Shown piece after piece: positions 6,940-15,616 of a stretch of 39,298 nt of DNA; the first letter of the stretch is position 1, and each line of letters starts with the position of its first letter. Under the pieces are notes generated by a model. That model saw nothing but the letters and a program-made list of their open reading frames with translations, did not search any database and was not told where the DNA came from. Origin of the DNA: Microbacterium sp. (lineage in GTDB: Bacteria; Actinomycetota; Actinomycetes; Actinomycetales; Microbacteriaceae); assembly GCA_029239635.1 (NCBI GenBank), contig JARBUN010000006.1, forward strand, positions 1 through 39,298. Direction: 5' to 3'. Position numbers and translations under genes: made by a program.

Positions 6940-7311
6940 GTGAGCATGTGGCGTGACGTCGTCCTCGTCGCCGTCGGCGGCGCGATCGGCACCGCCGCAC
7001 GGGCGGGGCTCACTCTCGCCCTGGGCGATGACCTCGGGCCCGCGCTCGTGCCGCTCATCAACGTCGGGGGAGCGTTCGCGATCGGCCTCGTGTTCGGTGT
7101 CCGGGCCCGGATGCCGGAGTCCTCGCGCGCGCAACGGGCGCAGCTGTTCCTCGGCACCGGCGTGCTCGGCGGCTTCACGACGTACAGTGCGCTCGCCGTC
7201 GAGTCCGCTGACCTGACGCAGCTGTGGTGGGGCGTCGCGACGGTGATCGTCGGGACCGCGGCGGCGTGGGGCGGGGTGCTTCTCGGGCGGGGGCGCCTGC
7301 GCTCGCGGTGA
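6940..7311 (+). CDS. crcB: Fluc fluoride channel subunit 1 (CrcB family)
   Basis: A 123-residue, four-helix Fluc protein that exports fluoride as a dual-topology dimer in the membrane. Family marks are GGAIGTAARAG in TM1, LINVGGAFAIGLVFG in TM2 and GVLGGFTTYSALAVES in TM3. The last carries the broken-helix TTxS of the central sodium site and the Phe/Tyr pore residues, here Tyr where Phe is usual. The start may be GTG at 6940 or ATG at 6946; there is no Shine-Dalgarno and a -10 box lies just upstream. Unlike most Gram-positive pairs, its partner is not adjacent but 8.6 kb downstream. Confidence 0.9.
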   Translation: MSMWRDVVLVAVGGAIGTAARAGLTLALGDDLGPALVPLINVGGAFAIGLVFGVRARMPESSRAQRAQLFLGTGVLGGFTTYSALAVESADLTQLWWGVATVIVGTAAAWGGVLLGRGRLRSR

Positions 7312-7337
7312 ATCCGCCGTCATCCGGTCGGTCGCGC

Positions 7338-7366
7338 TTGTCGACGCGGGGAGAAAATGGTACAAA
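7338..7366 (+). promoter_or_regulatory. Promoter of the kinase-aldolase-dehydrogenase operon
   Basis: TTGTCG (7338-7343), a 17-nt spacer and TACAAA (7361-7366). The -10 lies inside the semi-palindrome at 7358-7373, so a protein bound there would exclude RNA polymerase. The leader to the ATG at 7424 is about 50 nt. Confidence 0.55.
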
Positions 7367-7373
7367 TGTGCCA
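7358..7373. promoter_or_regulatory. Operator-like motif, site A
   Basis: TGGTACAAATGTGCCA is a 16-bp semi-palindrome (TGG.ACA..TGT.CCA). Related sites lie at 13036-13051 (site B, minus strand) and 15635-15650 (site C). All three contain ACAAATGT and sit upstream of genes in the same catabolic block. Confidence 0.65.
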
Positions 7374-7423
7374 CTTACGCCGTGCGGGCCGTCCGCGCGG
7401 TGATCCGACCCGGAGGCTCAACG

Positions 7424-8353
7424 ATGACCGCCGTCCCTCACATCGTCACGCTCGGTGCCCACGTGCTCGACACGATCGTCCAGCCCGTCGATGAGATCCC
7501 CGAAGGGCAGGGATCTCTGCTCGTCGACGAGATCGTCATGTCGGCCGCCGGCCCCGCGGGGGGAACGGCGCTGGTGCTCGCGAGACTCGGTGCCCGCGTC
7601 GTCACCAGTGGCTCCGTCGGCGATGACGTGATGGGGCGCGTGCTGGTGGGTCTCCTGGCGGACGAGGGGATCGACGTCGGCAACCTCCGCGTCGGGGAGC
7701 TCCCGACCTCGGCCTCGGTGCTGCCGATCCGCTCCGACGGGTCGCGCCCCGCCCTGCACGTCGTGGGCGCGAACGCCCTGGCGGCCGACATCGTCCCGTG
7801 GGAGGCGCTCGCCGCGGCCGACCACGTCCACGTGGGCGCCCCCGAACTCCTCGGGCCCGAGAACGTCATCGAGATCCTCGACTACGCGCGCGAGCACGGG
7901 GCGACCACCTCGCTCGACTTCCTCATCGGGGGCGAGCAGGCGTTCTACGCCCTGATCGAGCCGTTGCTGGCCCACACCGACTACGTGCTGCCCAACGCCG
8001 AGCAGGCACTCGGGTGGACGCAAGCCACCGATCTGCACGCGGCGGCGCACGCGATGGCCTCCGCGGGTGCCCGCGTCGTCGCGATCACCGACGGGGGACG
8101 CGACATCGTGCTCGTCGAGAACGGCGAACTGCGCGAGATCCCCGTCGTGCCCGCCGAGCCGGTCGACACCAGCGGCGGTGGGGACGCGTTCTCCGCCGGC
8201 TTCGTGTTCGCGAAGCTCCAGGGGCGCAGCTCCCTCGACGCGGCGCGCTTCGGCTCGGCGACGGCCGCTCAGGTGGTCGCCGGGGCCGGCACCTCGTACG
8301 GCACGTACGACGCGGCATCCATCGACGCTCTGCTGGCGACGGTGCCCCGGTGA
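7424..8353 (+). CDS. PfkB-family carbohydrate kinase
   Basis: A 309-residue ribokinase/PfkB-fold sugar kinase that phosphorylates a sugar or sugar-like hydroxyl with ATP. The N-terminal Gly-rich part (SAAGPAGGTALVLARLGA, SVGDDVMGR) and the C-terminal signature DTSGGGDAFSAGFVFAKLQG with its catalytic Asp are clear; the usual DTTGAGD is varied to DTSGGGD. The ATG at 7424 has CGGAGG 8 nt upstream, and the longer frame from 7382 covers promoter sequence. The stop overlaps the GTG of the aldolase gene, so kinase, aldolase and dehydrogenase form one operon. The substrate is unknown; the neighbours suggest the product is an aldolase substrate. Confidence 0.9.
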   Translation: MTAVPHIVTLGAHVLDTIVQPVDEIPEGQGSLLVDEIVMSAAGPAGGTALVLARLGARVVTSGSVGDDVMGRVLVGLLADEGIDVGNLRVGELPTSASVLPIRSDGSRPALHVVGANALAADIVPWEALAAADHVHVGAPELLGPENVIEILDYAREHGATTSLDFLIGGEQAFYALIEPLLAHTDYVLPNAEQALGWTQATDLHAAAHAMASAGARVVAITDGGRDIVLVENGELREIPVVPAEPVDTSGGGDAFSAGFVFAKLQGRSSLDAARFGSATAAQVVAGAGTSYGTYDAASIDALLATVPR

Positions 8354-9111
8354 CGGGCGAGGGGACGACCCGGACCGGTGCGGCCGGCGCCTCGGGGTCG
8401 GTCGACGCGCCCGCCGGGGTAGGGGCCGGCGCACGCGCCGACACACCCGCCGGCGCACCCACCGACGCCCTGTCCGACGCGCGCATTCATGTCGCCGCCG
8501 TGTGCCGTGCGTTGGCCGCGGACGGGCTCGTCAAGGGGACCGCGGGCAACGTGAGCGTGCGGGTCGACGAGGGGATCGCCATCACCGCCACCGGGGTCGT
8601 CTTCGCCGATGCCGTCGCCGACGACGTCGTGATCGTCGGCGACGATCGACGCCTGCGGCAGGGGTCCCTCGCGCCCAGCTCGGAGCTCGACCTGCATCTC
8701 GCCGCGTACGCCGACGACGCGGTGGAGGCCGTCGTGCACACCCACGCTCCCGCCGCCGTGGCCGTCTCGCTGATCTCCGACCGCCTGCCCTGCGTGCATT
8801 ACCAGCAGCTCACCCTCGGCGGCGAGATCGAGGTGGTCCCGTTCTCGGTGTTCGGCTCGCGCGCGCTCGCCGAGGCCACGGGGGATGCCCTCTCGAGCGC
8901 GAACGCCGTGATCCTCGCGCACCACGGCGCCGTGACGACCGGCCGCGACCTCGCCGATGCGGTCGCGCACACCGCGCTGCTGGAGTGGGCGTGCGACATC
9001 TACCTGCGTGCCCGCGCCGCGGGGGAGCCGGCCGAGCTCAGTCCCGCGCAGCAGGCCGACGTCGTGGCTGCGGCGGTGGCCACCGGATACGGGCAGAAGC
9101 ACGAGGCGTGA
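8350..9111 (+). CDS. Class II aldolase/adducin family protein (fuculose-phosphate aldolase-like)
   Basis: A 253-residue zinc-dependent aldolase of the AraD/FucA superfamily, which cleaves a ketose-1-phosphate or epimerises a sugar phosphate. It shows GLVKGTAGNVSVRV (phosphate loop), APSSELDLHLAAY (catalytic Glu), VVHTHAPAAVAVS (two zinc His) and ILAHHGAVTTG (third zinc His region). The first 40 residues are a Gly/Ala/Pro-rich extension that the fold does not need, so the true start could be a later codon; the GTG at 8350 was chosen because it overlaps the kinase stop by GTGA. It is the second gene of the three-gene operon, 1 nt from the dehydrogenase start. Confidence 0.87.
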   Translation: MTGEGTTRTGAAGASGSVDAPAGVGAGARADTPAGAPTDALSDARIHVAAVCRALAADGLVKGTAGNVSVRVDEGIAITATGVVFADAVADDVVIVGDDRRLRQGSLAPSSELDLHLAAYADDAVEAVVHTHAPAAVAVSLISDRLPCVHYQQLTLGGEIEVVPFSVFGSRALAEATGDALSSANAVILAHHGAVTTGRDLADAVAHTALLEWACDIYLRARAAGEPAELSPAQQADVVAAAVATGYGQKHEA

Positions 9112-9112
9112 G

Positions 9113-10561
9113 ATGACCTTCGATTCCGTGAGCCCCCTCGACGGCCACGTCGTCGGGACGTTCCCCGTTCGCGACGACGATGCCGTGCGCGCCGCCGTCG
9201 CCCGTGCCCGACAGGGAGCGCGCGGGTGGAGGGCGAGGGGGTTCCGCGGTCGGCGCCGCGTGCTCGACGCGTGGCGCCGTGACATCGTCCTGCACCTCGA
9301 CGAGCTCATCGCCGTCGTCCGCGCCGAGACCGGCAAACCGGCGGGCGACGCGCGGCTCGAGATCCTCCTCGCGCTCGACCACCTCGCCTGGGCCGCCGCA
9401 CACGCCGAACGCACGCTCCGGCGCCGCCGGGTGCGCGCGGGGCTGCTCATGCTGAACCAGTCCGCGAGTCTCGGCTACCTGCCCTACGGGGTGGTCGGGG
9501 TGATCGGTCCCTGGAACTACCCCGTGTTCACCCCGATGGGCTCCCTCGCGTACGCGCTCGCCGCGGGCAACGCGGTGGTCTTCAAGCCGAGCGAGTACAC
9601 CCCCGCCGTCGGCGACTGGCTGCGCCGGTCGTTCGTGCGGGCGGGGGGAGCTCCCGAAATCTTCGAGATCGTGACCGGGCTCGGTGACACGGGCGCCGCC
9701 CTGTGCCGCGCGGGTGTCGACAAGATCGCCTTCACGGGATCGACCGCGACCGGCAAACGGGTCATGGCCGCGTGCGCCGAGACGCTCACCCCCGTGGTGA
9801 TCGAGGCCGGCGGAAAGGACGCCCTCCTGGTCGACGCGGACGCCGACGTCGAGGCCGCCGCCGAGGCGGCGGTGTGGGGGGCGTACTCGAACGCCGGGCA
9901 GACCTGCATCGGCATCGAACGCGTCTACGCGCACACGCTCGTCTACGACCGCGTCGTGCGCGCCATCTCCGAGCGCGTGCGCGAACTGCGCGCGGGGACC
10001 GACGAGGCGGCTCGGCTGGGCCCCCTCACCATGCCCCGCCAGGCCGACGTCGTGCGCGAGCACGTGGCGGATGCGCTCGCCGCCGGAGGCGTCCTCCGGG
10101 AGGGCGCGGTCGTCGAGACCGGGCAGACGCTCGCGCCGGTCCTCCTGGTCGACGTGCCCGAGTCCTCGACGGCGGTGCGCGAAGAGACCTTCGGTCCGAC
10201 CCTCGTCGTCAACCGCGTGGCATCCATGGACGAAGCCGTCGCGAAGGCCAACGCCGTCCGGTACGGCCTCTCCGGCGCGGTGTTCTCGCGTCGGCGGGGC
10301 CCGGCTCTCGCCGAGCGCCTGCGCGGGGGCATGATCGCGATCAACTCGGTCATCTCGTTCGCCGCGGTGCCGTCCCTGCCGTTCGGGGGCGTCGGCGACT
10401 CCGGGTTCGGGCGCATCCACGGAGCCGACGGCCTGCGCGAGTTCGCGTACGCCAAGGCCATCACGCGTCAGCGCTTCCGCCTTCTCACGCTCACGACGAT
10501 GCGGCGCACGCCCCGGGTCGACGCGCTCGTGCAGCGGATCATCCGCCTGCTGTACGGGTGA
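9113..10561 (+). CDS. NAD(P)-dependent aldehyde dehydrogenase
   Basis: A 482-residue member of the ALDH superfamily that oxidises an aldehyde to the acid. It shows VVGVIGPWNYPVFTP with the oxyanion Asn, the cofactor loop FTGSTATGK, the general base Glu231 in VVIEAGGK (EAGGK for the usual ELGGK), catalytic Cys265 in SNAGQTCIGIERV, and ETFGPTLVV plus LPFGGVGDSGFGR near the C-terminus. The ATG follows the aldolase stop by 1 nt. As third gene of the operon it probably oxidises the aldehyde released by the aldolase. The convergent MFS gene ends 4 bp downstream. A basic C-terminal tail (RIIRLLYG) is extra to the fold. Confidence 0.93.
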   Translation: MTFDSVSPLDGHVVGTFPVRDDDAVRAAVARARQGARGWRARGFRGRRRVLDAWRRDIVLHLDELIAVVRAETGKPAGDARLEILLALDHLAWAAAHAERTLRRRRVRAGLLMLNQSASLGYLPYGVVGVIGPWNYPVFTPMGSLAYALAAGNAVVFKPSEYTPAVGDWLRRSFVRAGGAPEIFEIVTGLGDTGAALCRAGVDKIAFTGSTATGKRVMAACAETLTPVVIEAGGKDALLVDADADVEAAAEAAVWGAYSNAGQTCIGIERVYAHTLVYDRVVRAISERVRELRAGTDEAARLGPLTMPRQADVVREHVADALAAGGVLREGAVVETGQTLAPVLLVDVPESSTAVREETFGPTLVVNRVASMDEAVAKANAVRYGLSGAVFSRRRGPALAERLRGGMIAINSVISFAAVPSLPFGGVGDSGFGRIHGADGLREFAYAKAITRQRFRLLTLTTMRRTPRVDALVQRIIRLLYG

Positions 10562-10565
10562 GCGC

Positions 10566-11843
10566 TCAGCGCACCGAGCGCACCCGCATCACGACCGCCG
10601 CGCCGAGCAGTCCCGTCACTCCGCTCGCGATGAACAGCCCCGGGAACCCGCCGAACAGCACCACCGCCCCGGCCCCGAGGAGCGGTCCGAAGGCCTGGGG
10701 GCCGGCCATGGCGATGTTCATGATGCCCACGTCCTTGCCGCGCGTCTCGGCGGACGGGAGCACCTGGGTCGCCAGGGCCTGATCGACGGCGAAGAAGCAT
10801 CCCTGTCCGAGTCCGAGCAGCACCGCTCCCACGATCGAGGTGCTCTCGGCGGGAGCCACGGCCAGCAGCAGCGCGGCCAGCGCCTGAGCGACGCCGGATG
10901 CCAGGACGAACACCCGACGTCGACCGAGCACGTCGCTGAGCTTGCCGAGGGCGATGGATGCCACGATCGTGACCACCATGTAGATCACCGTCGTGAAGAC
11001 GAGGAAGCCGGTCGGGTCGGGGACCCCGAGGGCGAAGGTGAAGAAGTAGAGGAGCATCGTCGTCGCGATGGCGTTGCCGAGGTTGATGAGCACGCGGCTC
11101 GCCACCGTCCAGGCGAAGTCGGGGTGGCGACGCGGGTCGACCCAGATGGATGCCAGCACCGACCGCGCCGTGAGCGGCCCCAACCGGGCGGCATCCGACG
11201 GGCTCAACGGCGCATCGCGCAGGCGCAGCACGAACGGCACGGCGAGCACGACCACGCTCACGGCGAGCGCGAGGTAGCCGGAGGGGATCGTGGTGAACAC
11301 GGCGGTCACGAGCACGATCCCGAGGAGGATGCCCAGCGCGTTCGGTGCCGAGATCCATCCCGACACGAGCCCGCGCTGGTTCTCGGGGACCTGGTCGGCC
11401 ATCACGGCGGTCAGAGCGGCCGACGCCATGCAGAACCCCAGCATGACGACCGTCCACATCACGATCGTGCCGACGGTCTCGGACTGGATGCCGAGGAGCG
11501 CGAGGCCGACGCCGGACGTCAGCGACCCGCCCAGGATCCACGGCCGACGCCGTCCGAACCGCGACCGGGTCCGGTCGCTGAGTGCCCCGACGATCGGGTA
11601 GGCGATGACGACGAACGCCCCCGCGACCGCGCTGACCAGGCCGTAGGAGACGAGCGAGGTGAGCCACTCGTCCGAGGAGTGCTGCGCGGCGATCTGCAGG
11701 GGGAGGAGCACCTGGACCGGCACGAGCTGCGCCATCCACAGGCCGAGCCACGCTCCGGCGAAGGCGGCGATCCAGCCGGCGCGCACAGGCCGGGTGGGTT
11801 CGGCGTACACCGCAACGGGGACCGTCCGGCCGTCGGCCGTCAC
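10566..11843 (-). CDS. MFS transporter, sugar/cation-symporter type
   Basis: A 425-residue, 12-helix major facilitator. The loop after TM2 reads GALSDRTRSRFGRRRPWILGG, the RxGRRRP pattern typical of GPH/SLC45-like sugar symporters, and the equivalent loop in the second half is GKLSDVLGRRRVFVLASG. It probably imports a sugar or glycoside. The GTG at 11843 overlaps the stop of the hydrolase gene by GTGA, so the two form an operon read away from the TetR gene. A much longer open frame extends through the hydrolase gene and is an artefact of GC content. Confidence 0.88.
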   Translation of the reverse strand: MTADGRTVPVAVYAEPTRPVRAGWIAAFAGAWLGLWMAQLVPVQVLLPLQIAAQHSSDEWLTSLVSYGLVSAVAGAFVVIAYPIVGALSDRTRSRFGRRRPWILGGSLTSGVGLALLGIQSETVGTIVMWTVVMLGFCMASAALTAVMADQVPENQRGLVSGWISAPNALGILLGIVLVTAVFTTIPSGYLALAVSVVVLAVPFVLRLRDAPLSPSDAARLGPLTARSVLASIWVDPRRHPDFAWTVASRVLINLGNAIATTMLLYFFTFALGVPDPTGFLVFTTVIYMVVTIVASIALGKLSDVLGRRRVFVLASGVAQALAALLLAVAPAESTSIVGAVLLGLGQGCFFAVDQALATQVLPSAETRGKDVGIMNIAMAGPQAFGPLLGAGAVVLFGGFPGLFIASGVTGLLGAAVVMRVRSVR

Positions 11844-12910
11844 CGACGCGCTCCTTCGGCGCGGGCGGACAGGCGATCGAGCGCCCACCTGCCGGCGTGG
11901 CCGACGGCATCCCGTGCGTCCTTCAGGGCCCCGCACGCGTTGAAGAAGCCGTGGATCTGGCCGGGGTGGGTCACGAGCGTCGTGTCCACCCCGGCCTCTT
12001 CGAGGCGTCGGGCGTATGCGATGCCCTCGTCGCGCAGCACGTCGAAGCCCGAGACGGCGATGTACGCGGGGGCGAGACCGCCGAGGTCGTCGGCTCGGAG
12101 GGGCGAGACGAGGGGGTCGTCGGTGCGGCCGCCGCCCCGGAGGTAATGCTCTGCGTACCAGTCCATCTGCGCGGCGGTCAGGAAGAAGCCGTCGGCGAAG
12201 AGCTCGTACGAGCGGTGCTTCTGCGAGAGATCGGTGACCGGGCAGAAGAGGATCTGGAAGGCGGGGGCACCCTCGGCGTCGTCGCGAGCGACGAGCGAGA
12301 TGACCGCCGCGAGGTTGCCCCCGGCGCTCTCTCCGCCGACGCCCACGGTCTCCGCGGTGCCGCCGAAGCGGTGCGCGTTGTCCCGCGTCCAGCGGAAGGC
12401 GTCGATGCCGTCCTCGACTCCCGCGGGAAACGGGTCCTCCGGCGCCAGGCGGTAGCCGACCGAGACCACCGTCATGCCCGTCGTCTTCGCGAGGGTGCGG
12501 GAGGTGGCATCCGCGCTGTCGACGGATCCGAGCACCCAGCCCCCGCCGTGGAAGTACACGATCGTCCCGCGAGAGGGGCGGTCGAGGCGAGCCCGGTAGA
12601 CGCGACCGGGGACGCTGCCCGCGCGCGTCGGGATCGTGATGTCCTCGCGCTGCGCGAGCCGGGTGGTGCCGGCGAACGTCCACGCCTCGAGCTCGATGTG
12701 GGCGCGTGCCTCGTCGAGGGGGAGGCGTTCGAAGTGGGCGCCCGGGGAACCGTTCATCACGCGCAGGGAGGTCTGCACCGCGGGATGGAGGGTGTTGCCG
12801 TCGATGACGACGGGGTCGCCGTTCACCGAGTGGAGAACGGGGGCGGGCATCGCCCCGAGGGCGCGAGCACCCCAGCGGAGCAGATGGTCCTGGGGGCGGG
12901 GACGGATCAT
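11840..12910 (-). CDS. Alpha/beta hydrolase of the hormone-sensitive lipase family
   Basis: A 356-residue esterase. The HSL oxyanion motif HGGGW is at 121-125, the nucleophile elbow GESAGG at 193-198 (Ser195), the acid Asp290 in SGFDVLRDEG and the base His320 in GQIHGFF, so the full triad is present. No signal peptide, so it acts in the cytoplasm on short or medium acyl esters. The ATG has AGAAGGG about 8 nt upstream. It is the first gene of an operon with the MFS permease, so a plausible job is to de-esterify what the permease imports. Site B lies 126 bp upstream. Confidence 0.92.
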   Translation of the reverse strand: MIRPRPQDHLLRWGARALGAMPAPVLHSVNGDPVVIDGNTLHPAVQTSLRVMNGSPGAHFERLPLDEARAHIELEAWTFAGTTRLAQREDITIPTRAGSVPGRVYRARLDRPSRGTIVYFHGGGWVLGSVDSADATSRTLAKTTGMTVVSVGYRLAPEDPFPAGVEDGIDAFRWTRDNAHRFGGTAETVGVGGESAGGNLAAVISLVARDDAEGAPAFQILFCPVTDLSQKHRSYELFADGFFLTAAQMDWYAEHYLRGGGRTDDPLVSPLRADDLGGLAPAYIAVSGFDVLRDEGIAYARRLEEAGVDTTLVTHPGQIHGFFNACGALKDARDAVGHAGRWALDRLSARAEGARR

Positions 12911-13053
12911 CGAGGAACCCTTCTGTCGATCACGGCGATGGGGTCGACTATCGGGTTACTTTATTGCACAGACGTACTGTTTTCTGTACCCGTCGTGTGA
13001 ATTCAGAGCGGACACCGAGATGGGCGCGGTCCAAACATGTACATTTGTGCCAA
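12911..13053 (-). other. Upstream region of the hydrolase-MFS operon
   Basis: A 143-bp gap of clearly lower GC than its surroundings. On the minus strand TAAAGT (12963-12958) is a possible -10, without a good -35 at 16-19 nt. Site B lies at the far end next to the tetR stop codon. Nothing else recognisable was seen. Confidence 0.5.
13036..13051 (-). promoter_or_regulatory. Operator-like motif, site B
   Basis: On the minus strand TGGCACAAATGTACAT would begin at the base following 13051 if the leading T is counted; the well-conserved part GGCACAAATGTACA is 13051-13038. It shares GG.ACAAATGT.C with sites A and C and stands immediately beyond the TetR stop codon, upstream of the hydrolase-MFS operon. 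Confidence 0.6.
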
Positions 13054-13689
13054 TTAGTCCGCCGGGCGCTCTTCACTCAGGGACGACGTGGCGGCAAGGG
13101 TGACGAACCCGACGATGGCAGCGCGCAGGGCGTGTGCCAAGGACTGGAACTGGACCTCTTCGGAACGGGCGATGCGATGCAGGGCGAAACCGTCGATCAA
13201 GGCGACGACCGCGGCGGCGGCGTGCGGGTCGGTCACGCCGTTGCTGCGCAGGACCGCCGCAGCCAAGGCCCGCGTCTCGTCGAGGATGCGCTCCACGTGC
13301 GCACGCAGCGCCGGGTGGCGCGAGGCGAAGAGGTAGATCTCGAACTGCGCGACGGTGTTCTCCTGCGACTGGTTGCGCACGATCTCCACGAACTCGTCGA
13401 TCGCCGCGCCCGCCCGATTCTCGCCGGTCTCCAGCAGAACACGGAACTGCTGCAGCCGCTCCAGCTCCGCCGCCATCGCGTGAGCCACGGCCTCGCCGAT
13501 CATGTCGTCGAGGGAGTCGAAGAAATAGGTCGTCGACGAGTGCGGGACCCCCGCCGCCCCGGCCACCGAGCGGTGCGTGACGGCCGCGATGCCGCCCTCC
13601 GCGATGATGCGGAGCGTCGCGTCCAGCAGCAGTTCGCGTCGTGCGCGGCCCCGCGCCCGCATCGATCGGCTCGTCGTCTCGCTCACGCT
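13054..13689 (-). CDS. TetR/AcrR-family transcriptional regulator
   Basis: A 211-residue TetR repressor. The N-terminal three-helix DNA-binding domain is RRELLLDATLRIIAEGG, then AAVTHRSVAGAAGVPHSSTT and YFFDSLDDMI (about residues 16-60); the rest is an all-helical ligand/dimer domain with an acidic-aromatic segment QFEIYLFASRHPALRAHVER. The GTG at 13689 is chosen because GAGGAGG lies 5 nt upstream; the frame could also open at 13722. It is divergent from the amine oxidase gene with 53 bp between, which contain a 17-bp palindrome. It is the only regulator in the catabolic block and the natural candidate for controlling it. The ligand is unknown. Confidence 0.9.
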   Translation of the reverse strand, partial: SVSETTSRSMRARGRARRELLLDATLRIIAEGGIAAVTHRSVAGAAGVPHSSTTYFFDSLDDMIGEAVAHAMAAELERLQQFRVLLETGENRAGAAIDEFVEIVRNQSQENTVAQFEIYLFASRHPALRAHVERILDETRALAAAVLRSNGVTDPHAAAAVVALIDGFALHRIARSEEVQFQSLAHALRAAIVGFVTLAATSSLSEERPAD

Positions 13690-13699
13690 GTCCTCCTCG

Positions 13700-13716
13700 C
13701 CGACCGCGCCGGTCGG
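13700..13716. promoter_or_regulatory. Palindrome between tetR and the amine oxidase gene
   Basis: CCGACCG-CGC-CGGTCGG is a perfect 7-bp inverted repeat with a 3-bp centre, in the middle of a 53-bp divergent intergenic region. Its GACC/GGTC core resembles classical TetR-family operators. It probably serves autoregulation and control of the amine oxidase gene. Confidence 0.6.
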
Positions 13717-13742
13717 TGCCACACCAGAAACGGAGCAAGCCT

Positions 13743-15164
13743 ATGACCGCTTCCCCGAACGTCGCGGATCGCGCCCCGGCCGCCGAGGTCGACGTGATCA
13801 TCGTCGGCGCCGGACTGTCGGGCCTGACCGCCGCTCACCGTCTCCGCCAGTTCGGCTCGACCGTGGCCGTGTTCGAAGCCGCGCCGCGGGTGGGAGGACG
13901 GGTCTCCTCCGCGGATGTGGACGGCGTCCACGTCGACCTGGGCGGCACCTTCGTCGGGCCGGGTCAGGATCGCATCCTCGCGCTCGCCGAAGAGGTGGGC
14001 GTCTCGCGGTACCGCACCTACGCGGCGGGCCGCAACGTCATCCGGTGGCGCGGCGAGCGTCGGCGCTACCGCGGAACCGTGCCGCCCATGGGGGCGAGCC
14101 TGCTCGATGTCGGCCGCATCCAGCTCACCCTCGATCGCCTCGCCCGTACGGTGCCGTGCGGTGACCCGGCCGCCGCCCCGCACGCGGCGGACTGGGATGC
14201 CGAGAGCCTCGGGTCGTGGCTGCGTCGCTCGCACGCCTCGTCGGCGGTCCGAGACCTCATCGCGATCGCGGCCCGGACGACGTGGGGGTGCGAGCCCGAC
14301 GAGGTCTCTCTCCTGCATGCGCTGCACTACATCCATCAGGCCGGCGGCCTGTCATCGATGCTCGATACCGAGGGGGGAGCGCAGGAGGAGCACTTCGTCG
14401 AGGGGTCGCACGAGATCGCGGTGCGACTCGCCGCTTCGCTCGGGGAGGCCCTGCGCCTGAACGCTCCCGTGCGGCGCATCGAGACCACCGAGGCCGGCGT
14501 GCGGGTCTCCACGAGCGAGGAGCAGGTGACGGCCCGAGCCGTCATCGTCGCGATTCCGCCGTCGCGGCGAGCGCGGATCGAGTTCTCGCCCGCCCTTCCG
14601 CCCGCGCACACGCAGATGGCGCAGCGCTGGCCCGCCGGGGTGCTGTCGAAGGCGTACGCGGTGTACGAGCGTCCCTTCTGGCGCGATGAGGACCTGTCCG
14701 GCCAGGGGCTGTCCGACACGGGTCCCGCGTTCATCACCTTCGACGCCGGTCCCGCGGGCCCCGACGCCCCCGGCGTCCTCCTCGGTTTCGTCGGAGGGGT
14801 GTACGCCCGGGAATGGGACGGTCTGCCCGAGCCGGAGCGCCGCGCGCGCGTGCTGTCGTCTTTCGCGGACCTCTTCGGTCCGCAGGCTCTGGATGCCATC
14901 GGCTACATCGACCAGCGCTGGGGAGCCGAGCCCTGGGTCGGCGGGGGGCCGACCGCCGCCCCGGGGCCGGGTGCCGTCGTGCCCTACGCCTCCGTGGTGA
15001 GTGCGCCGGTGGGTCCGATCCTGTGGGCCGGCACGGAGACGGCGGATCGCTGGACCGGGTTCATGGACGGTGCCGTCCGTGCCGGTGAACGGGCCGCCCT
15101 CCACGCGCGCAGCATCCTGACCTCTTCCGAGACCGACCACGAGCAGACGGGAGCCATTCGATGA
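13743..15164 (+). CDS. Flavin-dependent amine oxidase (monoamine oxidase family)
   Basis: A 473-residue FAD oxidoreductase. The Rossmann motif VDVIIVGAGLSGLTAAHRL is at about 17-35, followed by FEAAPRVGGRV and DLGGTFVGPGQDRILAL. The C-terminal FAD motif is PILWAGTETADRWTGFMDGA then VRAGERAA, as in MAO/putrescine-oxidase-type enzymes. It should oxidise a primary or secondary amine to an imine with release of hydrogen peroxide. The usual flavin-linking Cys is not evident, so FAD is probably non-covalent. ATG at 13743 has ACGGAGCAAGC upstream. The stop overlaps the ATG of the SRPBCC gene by ATGA. The amine substrate is not predictable. Confidence 0.9.
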   Translation: MTASPNVADRAPAAEVDVIIVGAGLSGLTAAHRLRQFGSTVAVFEAAPRVGGRVSSADVDGVHVDLGGTFVGPGQDRILALAEEVGVSRYRTYAAGRNVIRWRGERRRYRGTVPPMGASLLDVGRIQLTLDRLARTVPCGDPAAAPHAADWDAESLGSWLRRSHASSAVRDLIAIAARTTWGCEPDEVSLLHALHYIHQAGGLSSMLDTEGGAQEEHFVEGSHEIAVRLAASLGEALRLNAPVRRIETTEAGVRVSTSEEQVTARAVIVAIPPSRRARIEFSPALPPAHTQMAQRWPAGVLSKAYAVYERPFWRDEDLSGQGLSDTGPAFITFDAGPAGPDAPGVLLGFVGGVYAREWDGLPEPERRARVLSSFADLFGPQALDAIGYIDQRWGAEPWVGGGPTAAPGPGAVVPYASVVSAPVGPILWAGTETADRWTGFMDGAVRAGERAALHARSILTSSETDHEQTGAIR

Positions 15165-15595
15165 CCTGGCGCCGCGAGTACACCCACCTGACCACCGCGA
15201 CCCCGGAGGCCGTCTGGAAGCGATGGACCACCCCCGCGGACTGGGCCACGGACGACCCCGACCTGCGCGAGGCGACCTTTCCGGTCCCGCCCCGCGTGGG
15301 GGCGATCGGCCGGGTCGTCAACCACGGGACGCCCGCCCAGCGGTTCGTCTTCACCGAGCTCCAGCCCGGGGTGGCGATGAACTTCCGCATCGGGCTGCCG
15401 GGCGCGGTGCTCTCGTTTCCCCACCGCATGCGGCAGACCGCGAACGGTCTGTCCGTGACGCACGCGGTGGAGATCACGGGCCCTCTCGCCGCGGTGTTCG
15501 GGCCGCTGGTGGGACGCAAGATCGCGGCGGGGCTGCCCGCCGTCGTGCGCCTCGTCACGACGAACGCGCTCGCCGACATGGCCGCGCAGGGGTGA
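15161..15595 (+). CDS. SRPBCC (START-like) family protein
   Basis: A 144-residue helix-grip protein: the opening YTHLTTATPEAVWKRWTTPADWATDDPDL and the middle FTELQPGVAMNFRIGLPG are typical of the polyketide-cyclase/START-like group, which forms a hydrophobic ligand pocket. Translation is coupled to the amine oxidase through an ATGA overlap, suggesting it binds or processes the same compound or its aldehyde product. No catalytic residues can be assigned. Confidence 0.82.
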   Translation: MTWRREYTHLTTATPEAVWKRWTTPADWATDDPDLREATFPVPPRVGAIGRVVNHGTPAQRFVFTELQPGVAMNFRIGLPGAVLSFPHRMRQTANGLSVTHAVEITGPLAAVFGPLVGRKIAAGLPAVVRLVTTNALADMAAQG

Positions 15596-15616
15596 GTCCA
15601 TGTCGATCGCGATCTC

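Noticed and set aside
10566..12683. A 705-codon fusion of MFS to upstream sequence
   Set aside because: The N-terminal 280 residues are out-of-frame hydrolase sequence; the MFS has a proper GTG start at 11843 overlapping the hydrolase stop.
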